This document shows, in pieces, positions 11,584 through 25,015 of a stretch of 64,000 nt of DNA. Every line of letters begins with the position of its first letter. Within the stretch, counting starts at the first letter, position 1. The translations under genes and the position numbers were made by a program. This DNA comes from Aphis gossypii (lineage: Eukaryota; Arthropoda; Insecta; Hemiptera; Aphididae): contig NC_065531.1 of assembly GCF_020184175.1 (NCBI RefSeq), forward strand, positions 52,969,213 to 53,033,212. Reading direction: 5' to 3'. The notes under the pieces were generated by a model. It saw nothing but the letters and a program-made list of their open reading frames with translations. It ran no database searches and was not told the DNA's origin.

Positions 11584-14500
11584 TCTGAGTCAATGTATTG
11601 TTATTTTAATAATAATTTATCAATATATAATACAATATCATCTAATATAAATTTTGGTGATTGACGCCCACATATTATAATATAATATTATATGGTATCG
11701 ACATTGAATTTGTATTTAACGTCAATGATATGTTTGAAAATACATATCTAGCTATCTATATGATTTAAAATATAAATTATGTAATATAGTAGCATTCTAT
11801 TAATACGACTGTATATTATAGTTTGAGACTATATAATTATTTTTTATCGAACAAACACACACATTTTAGGTATAATATAGATAATAATCAGTTATTATTT
11901 TATTGTATAGCCAATGTTGCTTACGAAAACTTAATAGCTATGGTTAGGTAAATATTATAAAACGAAATAATATAATAGTAGTGTAACAATTTTATACCTA
12001 CTTGTTTTTTATTCCAAAAATCTCAGGTATGATTTGTTAATAAAGACTTTTACAAGACAAGTTTCTGAGTTCCAATAACATCCAATCAAAACTCTGTGTA
12101 TAAGTATGAAAAAATAAATTGCTGGAACTAAGAGTTACCTAATATCTAAAATAATAAACGATGTGTCAATGTATTATGTGTATATTAGCTTAACAAATTA
12201 CAAAAGCGTATTACACGTAAAGCGATTATAGTTATCCCATTCAAATTGATAAAACGACAGCAGTATCCATGTGTCCATGCCTTTTGAAGACTATGATATT
12301 TTCATAGGTACTTTATTATTATATTATATAATAATATACTATATAGTATAATATATTATGTATTTTATAGATATTTAAAAAAATATTTTGACTACAGAAC
12401 ATATTATGATAGTGTAGTACAAAATAATTCATTTAATTATCATAATATATATTATATCTTTTTGTGTGAGGTACTTATCTATACATATATAGGTACTCTA
12501 TTTTTTTACATACATGCAATCAAGGAATAAACCACTGCAGATCATTAACTACTATACTATTTAATACTGTTGCCTTTTAATATATACCTGTAACTATACT
12601 TCAAAAATTATTTTTTTATTTTCTAAATTTCAAAAAAATTTAATACAGACACAATGAAATTTCAAATATGTGTTGAGCTCAAATGCAAATAATAGTAATG
12701 GTCAAATTTATAATAATTATTACTATTATTATTATAAATATTTAAACACTTTGCAGTAGGTACGCCCACTAATAATGCTAAAGTTTAACTTTATAATATA
12801 ATTTACCAAAGATATTTCAGTGAACTATCAACTATTCCTGCACTGTATATATTTATTTTGTAGTAATTGAACTAACTACTGAATCATGGTAAATTTATAG
12901 ATAGTTAATACTGTAATTTTACACTATACGCAAATATACAATAGTTTCAAATTACAATAGCAGTCGGTTGATTGTATAATACCACAATAGTTTTGTGTAT
13001 ATTTAGATCAAATATTGTTTACAGACTAAGAGCAAGCAAAGTTTCTAAAATATTCGATGCAACCAAAACATATTATAAATTATTATATTTATCAAATACT
13101 CAAAAACACTTAATACAGTAAAAAAAATTAATTAGTAATAATAAATATACATATAATAAAAAATAAATTATTTATATAACTTATACCTGCATTATTATTG
13201 GATACTTTTCACATGATAATATATTTGCAATTATTCTCATCTTCGATGGAAAATTCAGTTTATTGAAACTATATTATTTACCTATTTTCTATGGTCTTAT
13301 TTTGAGAATCAGATAACCTTGATATAGAAGAAATATAAAAGAAATAATATATCATTATGCACAGAGAGAAAAATTAATAGATAATACAAATGAATATAAT
13401 TTATACGGATTTAAATAGTTAAGTATGTTAGTCAAAAGGTATTATATAAACTATTTATATTTAGTGTTTTTAATGCATATACACACCATTCTTATATACT
13501 TACTACTTTTTTATTACATATAACTGGATGCTTTAGAGCTTTAATATTCTCTAAGACCTAGACTGGTTTCTAATATAAAAGACATAATATAGGTACCTAT
13601 ACTACATATAATATTATAAAAATGTAAAACACATTTATAATTTTTTTTTTTTAAATAAACATTCATATAATTCATCATAAATTATATTTTCAAAATATAG
13701 AATATATAATAGATATATATAATATATTATATATTAATAAAAAATATATTATGAGTTTAAAAACGCTAAACAGCAGTAATAACAATATACACTCTATTTT
13801 TACTATCGAATCGTAATTTACGTTTAAACAAGTCATTTATTTATGGATCATTATATCTTGCTCTTATTCGAATTTTTTTATTTAATAATTAATCAATATA
13901 TAACTAAACGATAAAATATAATATATTTTGCGCAAATAATTGTAGGTGGGTAATGGGTTATACTTATATTTATATGATTCAATACGTAGATATATAGTAA
14001 TATCTATAAACGATAAGCGTAGGTGTTACGCAATTTGTCAACACCGGTAGTCAGGTGTCAACATAACTTATATATAGATATGCAGTATCACGATGACGCA
14101 ATCATAACTATGGGGTCAAAGTATAAAAATATAGCTTTTTTGGCCGTATAAATATATAAAATAGCAAATTATGTTATTGTCTTAGCCCTTTATATTAATC
14201 AAAGATGACTTCCCAAATGTTATAGCAAACAACAATTTTATTTTCATTACCTAAATATAGGTATATACATTATATAATATATTAAAAACACACTTAGGCC
14301 GCATTAGCTATAAATAATATTTTTTTTAACCTTATTTTTCATTTGAAATGATAAATTAAATTTTTTAAAGAAAAATCAGACTTTTATAGATATAATTGTT
14401 ATCAATGATAACACAAGCATTTTATTGTATTTATAGTTTATTTACAACTTTACTATACTATGCGTGTTAGGATTCACAAGACTATTCGTTTTGATATAAA

Positions 14501-17500
14501 TTATGACTGTATAATTGCATAATGCATATTATATAACCAATGACAGGTATCAAAATGCCAAGTAGTCACCTATAAGTTGAAATGTTTAATATATTATATA
14601 CCTACTATATACAGTTTACACAACAAAGTATAATATATTGGGAACCTATCAACTTTGCCACTTACTGTGGAGCTTACATAATATTATAATATTACGCACT
14701 CGTGAACTACGACGCGAAAAAAGTTTGATCTAACCAATTGAATGGCACAATGGAAGTGGTGGAAAAAGCCTCGGCAGGCTTTACTCGACTGACCGACGAC
14801 GCGGAAATAACGCGGTTACCCATTCTCTAACTATTCAATAATCTATAGCATATAAACGTATTATACAATGTTAACGGTCGATTATGGTTTACGTTACTTG
14901 TGAACTGCGGTAACCGTCGATCGCGGTGTTTACCATTATTCCGCTGGTATAATATAGATGTATAAGGAAAACGGGGGTGGTGACGCCGACCGTTTTTATT
15001 CACGTCATCGACGCGAATAATACTCAATGAATCCCTTTTAGCCGTGATAATTTCCCATCGTTGGTTTGCGGTTAATATAAGTTTGAGGAAAACGCTGCTT
15101 TAGTAGGTCTTTTGTGTCTGCCGTTTCGTTCGATTCTACATTGATCAATCCGAAATCGAGACACTATTCGCAAATGCTTGAGATGTTATGAAGAAACTAC
15201 TTATATGGGATTTTTTTTTAATTTATTTCATATTATTTACTGAAATAGTGAACATTGTTGACTCTCGACCGTGCTATTATTAGTACTTTGTTTTTGCTTT
15301 TGCTTTTTTTTTTTTTTTACTCGCTTTCTCACTTTTTTTCTTTAGCTCGGCTCCAAAAGGTCATAGCCTCATGTTAATAGTCACCTATAACACTCATCAA
15401 AAATAGGGTTATTAAATGTAAAACATATTTTTCAAAGCCATCTAATAAAATTTTCAGATATTAGGGTGTTCATACACTTCAAACAAATAAACTATACTCT
15501 GATTTATTATTATTTATTAGTATAGATAATATCTTTATACATAAAGTAGTGAAAAATTAATTCGTTGTAAACAAGAACAATATTTAAACTTAATAAACTA
15601 CAATACTGTATAATGTTATGTATTAATATGAATTACCATATTACCTATATACCATTTATATACCATTATCAAAAACTTAAATTAAATCATCTCAATACCT
15701 AATTTGAACACAAAACGTTTTTATTGAAAAAAAAAAAGAATTTTGTTTCCTTAAATTGCCTTAAATTATATAAATAATTTAAGAAACTATTTGAAATTAT
15801 GGATCTTAAATGTACTTATATCTATAACAGTTTAAAAAGTCAGAATTTCAAAGTATTCATTATTATAGAGAAATAATGAAGCTGTAGGTATGTTTAGTAA
15901 GCCATTCTGGATTTGTGTATATTGTTTACAGATTTTACGTATTGATATCTAATAATTATTATTATATAGGTTGCAGTTTCGCAATTATAAATTTACCAGT
16001 AGGGTACAAGCATACTTTATGTGGCCTTGTCAAAAATATAATTTTTAAATAATCTGTTTGGTAGATATCGTAAACACAATAATTGAATCAGGTACACGTT
16101 ATGTTAGTGTAATCAATCAGAAAAAGATATTTATTAAAATCAAACTGATCAGTGTGACACAACATAATGGTGCCAACTAGTAGGTACACTGTCGCACAAC
16201 TGTAAAATCATAACAAGTGATTAAATTCATGATTGATATATATTTTTTTTAAACTCTGATTTCTAAATTTTTACTATTCTAAATGTAAAATCATTAAGTA
16301 TAGAGATACTTAAAAGTTAGATTTGTAATGCAATTATATAGATTAGGTACATATTGGCGGTTTTCCAAATAAAAACTTTTTGTTTTAAATTTGCAGATGA
16401 TTTAATTTTATAAGCTGTATTAATATGCTGATGCATATAATTAAAATTCAAACTAGAAGATTGGCTAGGTTTGATTTTGTTGGTTATTGCATGTACTAAA
16501 TATAAAAGTTAAAGATAATGTTATGTCATTGCTTATATGCTTATATTGTATATTATCCATATTTCATATTGCAACGTAAAATAAAATTAGTAATACTTAA
16601 TATTAAATATTTAATTGAAAAAAATTAATATTTGGTTAAATACAACGTGAGAATGGGCAAATTTCCAATAATATGTAATATAATTATTAGTTACATACAT
16701 GTTTTTCAGTAAATAATCGTAATCGTTTGATTTTATATTTACGCTTTTTTTTATGTTCTCAAAAGTTAAAATGTTTAACTTATTTCCAATTGTTCCACGA
16801 ACATTAATTTTTCCTTTGACGATACTCAGTCTTGAGATTTATTATCCATGTACAATGGTAGTTATAAACTTTTCAGATTAATTATTTTAACATTAAATTG
16901 ATTTAATTATGTGTTTATCATTCTTTCACCAATAACCATTTGTTACCAAAAATTTGATGACGGGCATTAAAAACATTTTAATCAACAATTTAAAGTTTAC
17001 AAAATTTAGATTATTACATCAAAATATATTAATTACAATGTGTACCATTTTTTTTTTTTTTTGTTATGTACAACACAAAAAAAATGTATTGTTATTTTCA
17101 AATACAAAAAAATTAATCAGCCGGAAGTTAAAACATAATATTTTGACATTAAATTATCATTATCTATTATTATCTATTCAACAATAAATCTATCTATTTA
17201 ATTTCACATATTTTTATCTTAAATATAAAATTCTATACTCTTTATATACCTACTATACCTAGGAGGTGAATTATAACTTACGACCTTAATCTTTGATGGA
17301 CGTCTGTGATTGTGTTAATGGATTTGTATTATTCATTTAAATTTTAAAGTAAGTTTGTCTCCTGTAATATCTGCGATCAACGTCAAATCCTGCTACAATA
17401 TTATTAACTAGTAACTACGTCGCGATTATTAGATACCTACCTACTTATTATTAATTGTCACTAAGATATGGAATAATATATTATTTATTATAATAAAATC

Positions 17501-20500
17501 ATTTAGGTGTAGGTACTATTGGACGAGATATTATTACGTCATATTTTTAAGAACAAAGTATTAAACCTAATTCGACAAATTAAAAAATTGTTTTACATAC
17601 TTTTAATATAATTTTTTTTTACAGCTGTTATACGTATAACATCTGTAAAAAAATAAATAATAATAATAATATATGTGTTCAAGTTTTAGCGAATAATAAT
17701 ATGCTAGTTGCACAACTCCGTTCTCAACGCATTCTCTCGACTTACCGCTCACTCTTGCCGTTACGCACCAGTAGATCGCGTTGCAGTATACTCGGTGGTT
17801 GGGTTAACATAATCGACAACAATTTATTTAACCAAAACTTTTCACTGAATGGACTAAATGTCTTACTCCTTGTGAGATATATAAAATATATACATATAAT
17901 CTCCCCTAAATTAATGTTTCTATATAGTTAAGCTACGGGTTCTAATAGGAACATCAATATTGATTTAAGACAATTGCAATAGTATAATTATATGATATAA
18001 TATATCGAAATAATTATTATATAAGTGATGTACGAAGGTTTTTGCAAAAATAAATTTAATCTGCTATAACAATGTATAACACATTATGTCAATTTGGCCA
18101 GTTTAATAAAATATATATACATATAGGTATAAGTATCTTTTAAAATTGTATATTATGTTCCTCTCATATTTACTTGTACCTAGTTAATGAACTCTCACGA
18201 CCAAGAGTCTAGGATATGATTTCTTATAATATAAAAATAATAATATTCGTTTGAAAGGACGTATGAATTAGTAAATATAATACCTACTAATATGTTATTA
18301 CTTATTAGTCATATTGCCTACATATAGGCACCTCATTTGATAATTCGTGCTATCTATAGGATGTTCGTATTACACGTCGTACGTTTCGGTAGTAAATCTA
18401 AGAGCTAAAACCTAATAGAAATAGAAAATATGCTTATGCGTACCTAATATAATTAATATATATATATAATTAAAATTATAAATTACAATATATTGTATGT
18501 ACATAAAAATCAAAATTATATATTTATATAGAATTTATATAATATAAACAAGTCAATATTTTAACTTATATAAGTACAACTTTAGTCTCATTTAAAATAC
18601 TTCTAATAGTTTAAAAAATATTTGTGCTTTATTTCAAGAAAATACTTTACTGACAACAAAAAGTATCCATAAAATACGTATATACCATACAACACCTCTG
18701 TGGCTTAGAAATTGTACATATAGATTGTATTTAAAACAAAATACGCGTTATATTATACTCATTGATTAAGTTTATAGATATAAGCACTTTTCTATTAGGT
18801 ATATATTAATATACATAAAATCTTCATAGTTTCTTGTTAACCTATTACTGAAGTCTGAAGGGATCCTTCAAAATATGCAATGCTATTTGAAAACACCCAC
18901 ATCACTCGTATATACGTGCTTATATCAATTAAATATTTAAATGCGTTTACTTATAGGCACCTGTTGGTACAATATAATAATATAATATACCTACCTAATG
19001 GTTAATGGTTCACAAACAAATAACAACAGTCCTATGCAATTATCAGGTTGTATCTTAGTTGTTTTTATTATTGTTGTTGTACAATATTGTTCTATACTAA
19101 AGTTATCTACATATTATATCTATAATATTATATGTATAAATTGTAATATAAAAAAATTACGATTTCTTATTATAGGTAAAGACCTTTTTTTAATGATTTT
19201 GTCGATAAATACTCTACAGTAATACTTTCATACTTATTTCACTAACACAAAATGTCCAAATATATTGTTTTACTATAATATAATATTATAAAATCTATCA
19301 GGACACTTAGCCAAATACTTGCATATTGATAATGTTAGAATTTTTTAAGTGATTTTAAGTTTTAAAACATTTAACAATTTAACAAACTGATAATACTATA
19401 TTATACTCTTATATATAGCGGCTTATAAAGAAATATTGTTTTAAATATATTTTTTATTTCAATTGTTAAGAATGTATACGCAAAACTCGTAACAAAAAAA
19501 AATCTTAAAATAAAAAAAAATATCCTATAAACTTATTTATGATTTTTACTCCCGATATTACTAACATACAGACATACAGTACATACAGTGTACCTACGAT
19601 TACGACTATTATTATCTATGGACTGTGATCCGTTCTGAAGTTCGATGTGTAAATGTTACAATCTATTTTCTACAGTAAATTGGAAAAAGAAAAAGAGGAA
19701 AAAAGGAATGTATTGATTGAGTTATTTTCTCTATAAAATTTAAACAATCATATTCTCTAATAGTATTTATTATTATACTTAATACTTCTACATATACCAT
19801 CCAAATACAGATTGACTAAAAAATATCATAATCAATTTGTCTATAACACAAATGATGGTTCTCAAACTTTGTTATTTAATAACTAAATATTACATGTTAA
19901 TAATATATAATCTAAGATATTTATTCCACTTTACATGGTGATATATCTTAAAATTAAGTTATGCCTAGAGATATGCCTCCCAAACTACATTTAGATTTTA
20001 ACGACTATTATCACACAGTCATACTTGAATATACCTTAAATTTAATATTTTTTGTTGGTGACCCATTCAAAAACAATCTTAATATTTCTTATAGTTTGAT
20101 AAACGCTATCGATAAGTTAATATTATGATAATATGTAATTTAGTAACTACCTAGTTAGAATATATTCCTGTCTCGATTGTAACATTATTACACATGATAG
20201 GTAGTTGTGATCAACAGTTATATAGAAATAATAGTATCAATTTCAGTACTGTACTTGATGTCTGATGGGGGAGAAAGAGGCTACAAGAGTATCTATTATA
20301 TACCCTCGAGAATTATTTTATCAATTTTATAAAAATTATATATTTTCATTCTTCAACGTTATCAGTTATTTATAGTTACACATTTTTTTTCAAACATCAC
20401 TTATGAAATTTAATAATGGTGAATCATTAAAGTATATAATCTATAATCATGATGTATAGTCAAGGTCTATTTATAGAAATACCTTTGATATAATCTTGAG

Positions 20501-21643
20501 TCTTTTTTAATATCTTGTTTGTATATTTGTAAAGTAATAATTTGCATAGTTAAAAATATTTATATTCACGATTCGAACAAGTTTATGTGTCTATAATCGA
20601 TGACCTATAAACCATGTACTGTATCTATTTGTTTTTTTTTACATTAAATATTATATTTCTGGAGTTGTAATTGGTTTCTTTTCTTATAATTTTATAGTAA
20701 TAAGATATTTAATATTTTGCCCCTCTCTCCATTTCCGAAAACAGTCTTCAGACACGTTGTTATATGGTAAAATAATATGTACCAACACTTTTCAATGTAA
20801 ATAAATAAAAATAGTTATGAATTCGTCGATGTTATAAATTACAAAAAAATTAATAATAACAATAAAAAAATAGAAAATTATGTTTTATATTATATAACTA
20901 TAATAAGACATTCAGAATTAAATATGGCGTATAGATATTACAATACTGAGATACGCGTTATATCGTGTAATATTGCAATAATAATATGAATTACGTTACC
21001 TATTTACACTGCGCTGATAGTACCTATACAACTATACCTATTGGCTATTGTTAACGTAATAAAACGAATAAGACCTCGTTGTATATTAATTATACATAAT
21101 ATATGATGTATACGGTATAATACGTAGGTGCATGCATCATAATTATTATGACGATACATTAAATAACTTATTACCGTGTGCTTTTCTAGTATTAAAATTC
21201 AGAAAATGTTAAGGCTTTGAAAATTTAAATTTTAAGATATTAATAAATTGTGTTATATTTACATGCATTGGTATACAATAATTTATCTCTATTGACAATA
21301 ATACATTGAATAATTGTATACAATGCATTTATGTATTTTTCGTGTAATATGAAGATGATACGGGTAACAATGTATTTATCTGTTTTAGGTATATTATGTT
21401 CAAATTAAAAACATAGAGCCAATTATGTTAAGAGTTTTATTGAGAGTCTACAAAAAGAAAACTATAATCAAATCAAATTTATTGACAATACGACATATCT
21501 ATTACATGATGAGTGCCTATAATACATATTATTTTGATATATACTAAATGTAAAATGATTATGCGATTGGTGGTATTGGGTAATATGAGTGGCATATGGT
21601 ATATGGGTGGCATGTGGCTAGTGCCCATTTAAGAAATAATATA
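11584..21643. other. Long AT-rich noncoding stretch
   Basis: About 10 kb with no supported gene. Frames at 14,827-15,027, 16,954-17,187, 17,701-17,931 and 18,998-19,222 lack motifs and splice borders. A CpG-rich island at about 14,690-15,180 stands out from its surroundings and is listed separately. A smaller one is at 17,690-17,820. TACCTA/TAGGTA motifs are frequent throughout. Confidence 0.45.
14690..15180. promoter_or_regulatory. CpG-rich island, possible regulatory element
   Basis: A roughly 490-bp block with many CG dinucleotides and far less AT than its neighbours. It includes a 26-codon plus-strand ATG frame at 14,752 (MEVVEKASAGFTRLTDDAEI...), not supported by splice sites. There is no TATA box or clear exon. 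It could be a distal enhancer or an unannotated short exon. The regulatory reading is inference from composition only. Confidence 0.25.
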
Positions 21644-21797
21644 GGTATATACAGTGACGTATTTAGGGGGGACAGGGAGGCTTGGGTCCCGGTTGGTAAA
21701 TTTTGGAGAGCATTTTTATATAATACGGTACCTAGGTCATTTGGGTGCAGATAACCTGGGGTGCAAAATTCCTAAATACGTCTCTGCGGGGTATATA
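21644..21797. mobile_element. hAT-type MITE with inverted ends and possible 8-bp target duplication
   Basis: The left end CAGTGACGTATTTAGG (21,652-21,667) is the inverted copy of the right end CCTAAATACGTCTCTG (21,771-21,786), with one mismatch in 16. Both ends run into C/G-rich sequence. The octamer GGTATATA flanks the element at 21,644-21,651 and 21,790-21,797. CAGTG-type ends and 8-bp duplications are hallmarks of hAT transposons. The 135-bp body cannot encode a transposase, so it is non-autonomous. Two cautions: GGTATATA-like words are common in this DNA, and the right end has three extra bases before the octamer. Confidence 0.65.
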
Positions 21798-22861
21798 TAG
21801 ACATAAGAGTTGTACCTATACTTTTGAGTTCATCATCGAGTATTTTGTATACTATGATCTCTATTCGGAAGTTAAATGAACATTATATAATTTAAAATAT
21901 AAAATAAATATTCAGCGATGATCAAAAAAATACCCATAGATACGTCATAGATTGAGGTCACGATGATTTTTTTTTCTGTTCCAGTTTTATTTTCAAAAAT
22001 CTGGGATAAACATGGCTAGGCTCGTTGTATACTAAATTGTATGAAGGTACCTACATAATATATAAACCTGCGACACAATGTTTTACATAGGTTCTAAACT
22101 GGCGGCATATCGTGTTCGCGTGAGAATGAAAATAACAATATAATAATGTTATTACGGCAAACATATCACAATCACATGTAGATGTAAGGCTGCACGAATA
22201 TCTACACCCCGCTGCAGTAATATAATAATTGCATAAGATGTGTCTCGGTAAACTATATATATGCATACAGTATAATACCAAATAATAGTACAGTATTTAA
22301 CAATAAGGATACTGCAGTAGTCTATGCTGAGTACTCGCTGCAGTGCAGTCGAGTGGAAAACGCTCAAGACTCAGAGACAGGACGTGTTGTTGTTTTTGTA
22401 TATTTTTATTTTCCATTTATATGTTTGGAGTGCATTATAATAATATGTGACTATGCCTCTATTATATTTGTATATAAATAGGTACGCTTAGTATGTAGGT
22501 ACGCATAATATACAGGTGATTCTTTTATCAAATACTCATTATTTCAAAATCTATTAACATTTTTCTTACATAATTTCCAGTCAAAATAAAATATATTTTT
22601 TTAAAAATGTGTTTTTATTATATTTTATCTTTGTATTATTTTTTTAAGTTTTTTATTTTTTGAATAATAAGAACATACTAATTAGGTACATTTATAATTT
22701 CACATTTTTTTTCAGAGTATTTTGATGCATACAGACTTTTAGTTTATGAGTATAAATATATTATAAGTATTCATATTTAGATTATCACGGAGTAATAGAC
22801 CAATACATTTTGGAGGCCAGAGGGTACCCACTTACCACTCCGCTCACCTATAACCTAACTC
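21798..22861. other. AT-rich noncoding DNA
   Basis: No supported gene. Overlapping minus-strand frames at 22,051-22,367 have no motif and no convincing borders. Confidence 0.4.
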
Positions 22862-22974
22862 ATTTACCACTCATTCAAATTTTGATTTTTATGTATCAAA
22901 ATACACAAAAAAAAAAGAAATCAGCTTTTGAATATGAAATAAAATACATTCCTCGCTCCGCTCAGAATCTAAAA
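22862..22974 (-). repeat. Dispersed repeat terminus, copy C
   Basis: Contains TTTTTATGTATCAAAATA and ends with CGCTCCGCTCAGAATCTAAAA, the inverted form of the TTTTAGATTCTGA-CG start of the copies at 508-564 and 4,638. The ATGTATCAAAATA word is shared with copy B. An (AT)n tract follows at 22,985-23,012. The arrangement fits a non-autonomous element whose two ends are inverted TTTTAGATTCTGAGCG repeats. Confidence 0.5.
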
Positions 22975-22984
22975 TGAATGTTAA

Positions 22985-23012
22985 AATATATATATATATA
23001 TATATATATATA
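22985..23012. repeat. (AT)n microsatellite
   Basis: Uninterrupted TA dinucleotide run directly after the dispersed repeat terminus. Confidence 0.85.
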
Positions 23013-24079
23013 GATTATAGGTAATAAAAAATGTTGTTTTATTTCTACTGAAAATTGTGTAGGTAATAAAACATTTTCAAAAACACTTAACAATTTTAAA
23101 ATAATGTGCATAAATTTATAAAAAAATAATAAAAATACTGAAAAATATTATAAATTAGCGTTTAGATTCCTACCATTGGTTGAAATTATATTAAATAATC
23201 AAATTCACTAACTTTTAATTAAAAAATATTCTCTTGCCGTATATAAATAAATTAATATTCATATAAAGTACATTATGTTTAATCCTTTTATAGTACGTAA
23301 TTCACACAACCTTTTGTATAAACATTCAAATTCCGGATTAAAAAAATATATAGGTACCTACCTATATAATTTATGCAATTTCCTCGCAAGAATATTTTAT
23401 ATGTATATATATAACATAGTCAAATAGTTAATTAAATACTACTGAGGAACGTTGTGTTACCTATTGTTCAATCATTCCTAAAAAAAAAAAAAAAAAACAA
23501 TAGAGCTATAATACTTATACATTCTACTCTACTCACGCAATGCAACAATGTCTTATATATATTTTTGGGGTATCAAAATAAGATGATAATACACTGTTCA
23601 TTTTGATAAAAAATCAATGGCAGGTTTATTTTTCGAAGACTAATTAATGTAACTTCGGTGCATTTTATTTATTGTAAATTAAATTATCGGTGTAATATAT
23701 TCTCGTTAAAACAAAATATATAGTTATGTGTAGAGAGATTTTAAACAGTAATACAGTAATAATAATTGGACGTACCTATACAGAGAGGCAAATAGACGGC
23801 GTATACCGTGCAATACCTGTGCCCCACAACTTCACACATAATATAATATAATATTATAGTCGACGACTCATACCTATATGGACGTCGCGCGAATTACTTG
23901 CAATGATGCGGCACGGCGATGACCGCGGCGGTGTACACCGCGAACGTAAGGTGTAGGTGTTATGTGCTCATGGCAAGTACGATAATAATAATAATAATAA
24001 TACTATAACAGTATAGCTCGCGTAATATCGCATGATGGCTGGTTATTGGTATTATACGATAGTACCTAATATTATTCTG
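23013..24079. other. AT-rich DNA grading into a CpG-rich upstream region
   Basis: AT-rich to about 23,760. CpG density then rises (23,880-23,950), with an (ATA)n tract at 23,982-24,002. I see no gene. It probably forms the distal upstream region of the promoter that follows. Confidence 0.4.
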
Positions 24080-24600
24080 GTGAAACTTATGCTGCGCTGT
24101 GGCGGGAAAAAACTACTAAAAAAAAAAAAAGACGCGGGCGACCCGCGGGAGGCAATAAAGTCGTAGTCCCCCCCCCCTGATCGCGGAGCACCGGCGTGGG
24201 TGTCGGAAAGGGGGGGTAATGTTTTGTAGCGTGTGCGTGTGTACTCGACAGGTAAATGCGCACGTTAGACCGTGCTTGTGTGTGTGCGTCCGTGTGTCCG
24301 CGTGTGCGTGTGTGCGCGCGTGTGGCACCTGTTGCGGGCGGCCCCGGCTCCGGGCCAATGGCGTGCGGCCCGCGTGACGGCGGCGGGGGAGACGGTGTTC
24401 CGAGCGTTTGGTTTGCCAGTGGACCATAGTACAGACCGGTACCTCCGCGCGCATAGTAGCAGTGCCTAACCAGCGAGCACGGCGGACGACGGTCGTGACG
24501 CACCATCGGTAGACCATATAGAGGAGCTTGCGATCGCGCCGGCGTGGTGTGTGTGCGTGTGTGCGGCGTTTGTGCTTCGATTGACTTATCGTAATTTACT
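24080..24600 (+). promoter_or_regulatory. CpG-rich, TATA-less promoter region of the plus-strand gene
   Basis: The most GC- and CpG-rich block of the left half of the window, with long alternating GTGTGCGTG tracts (24,230-24,330), a CCAAT box at 24,355-24,359 and no TATA box. It lies directly upstream of sequence ending in a perfect splice donor at 25,016. The long frames found here on the minus strand (up to 199 codons, Thr/His/Arg/Pro repeats) reflect the GT/CG tracts and few stops, not a gene. The transcription start cannot be fixed by eye. Confidence 0.5.
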
Positions 24601-25015
24601 ATTTTTTTTTTTCTCACCCGGTTTGCTTCTCCGCACCCGTGCGCATCGAAGCTTCGACCCTTTGGACCGTTCGACCGGATTTCCAATATTATTAATAATT
24701 CCGTACGTCAAACTTTAATATAATTATTATTAATTTATAATACTTGATATTATTATTATTATTATTATTGTCGTCGTCGAGGTTCTCGTATTATTAATTC
24801 GTAAATCTTCGATTTCGTCGTGTCGCTCCGTCAATATACGATAATAATATTGTATCATTAATCGTTTCCGTGCTGTGGTGTCCGACGCAGTAATATTATC
24901 ATCACCCTCGTTGTCGTCGCGGACCGATTTCACGGGCCCATCCGTCGAGAGTGTGCGTTCGCGTGACTTCCGCTCGGGGACCTGCCCCGGAACGAGCTTT
25001 AACACACTGTTTTTG
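24400..25015 (+). other. Putative untranslated first exon (5' UTR); 5' end approximate
   Basis: CpG-rich sequence ending TTTTTG|GTAAGTAAT, a perfect donor. It contains a trinucleotide (TAT)n run at 24,748-24,769 followed by a CGTCGTCG run. There is no long ATG-initiated frame. In the frame that would join to the next exon (codon G|AC), a TAA at 25,000-25,002 interrupts just before the splice site, with no ATG after it, so this exon is untranslated if it joins 36,153 directly. The left border is a guess. The exon call rests on the donor, the composition change and the coding exons downstream on the same strand. Confidence 0.45.
24748..24769 (+). repeat. (TAT)n trinucleotide tract within the putative 5' UTR
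   Basis: Seven consecutive TAT units, followed by a short TCG run. The tract may be length-polymorphic. Confidence 0.8.

Noticed and set aside
17690..17830. Minus-strand GCG|GTAAGT donor in a GC-richer patch
   Set aside because: The frames before it contain stops and no acceptor was found. A single perfect donor is expected by chance in 64 kb.
18998..19222. 74-codon plus-strand frame
   Set aside because: Ile/Leu/Tyr/Asn-rich translation with the composition of AT-rich noncoding DNA, with no borders and no motif.
24087..24686. 199-codon minus-strand frame in the CpG block
   Set aside because: The translation is Thr/His/Arg/Pro simple sequence from GTGTGCG tracts and poly-A/poly-C runs. Stops are rare at this GC content, and the block reads better as a plus-strand promoter and leader.
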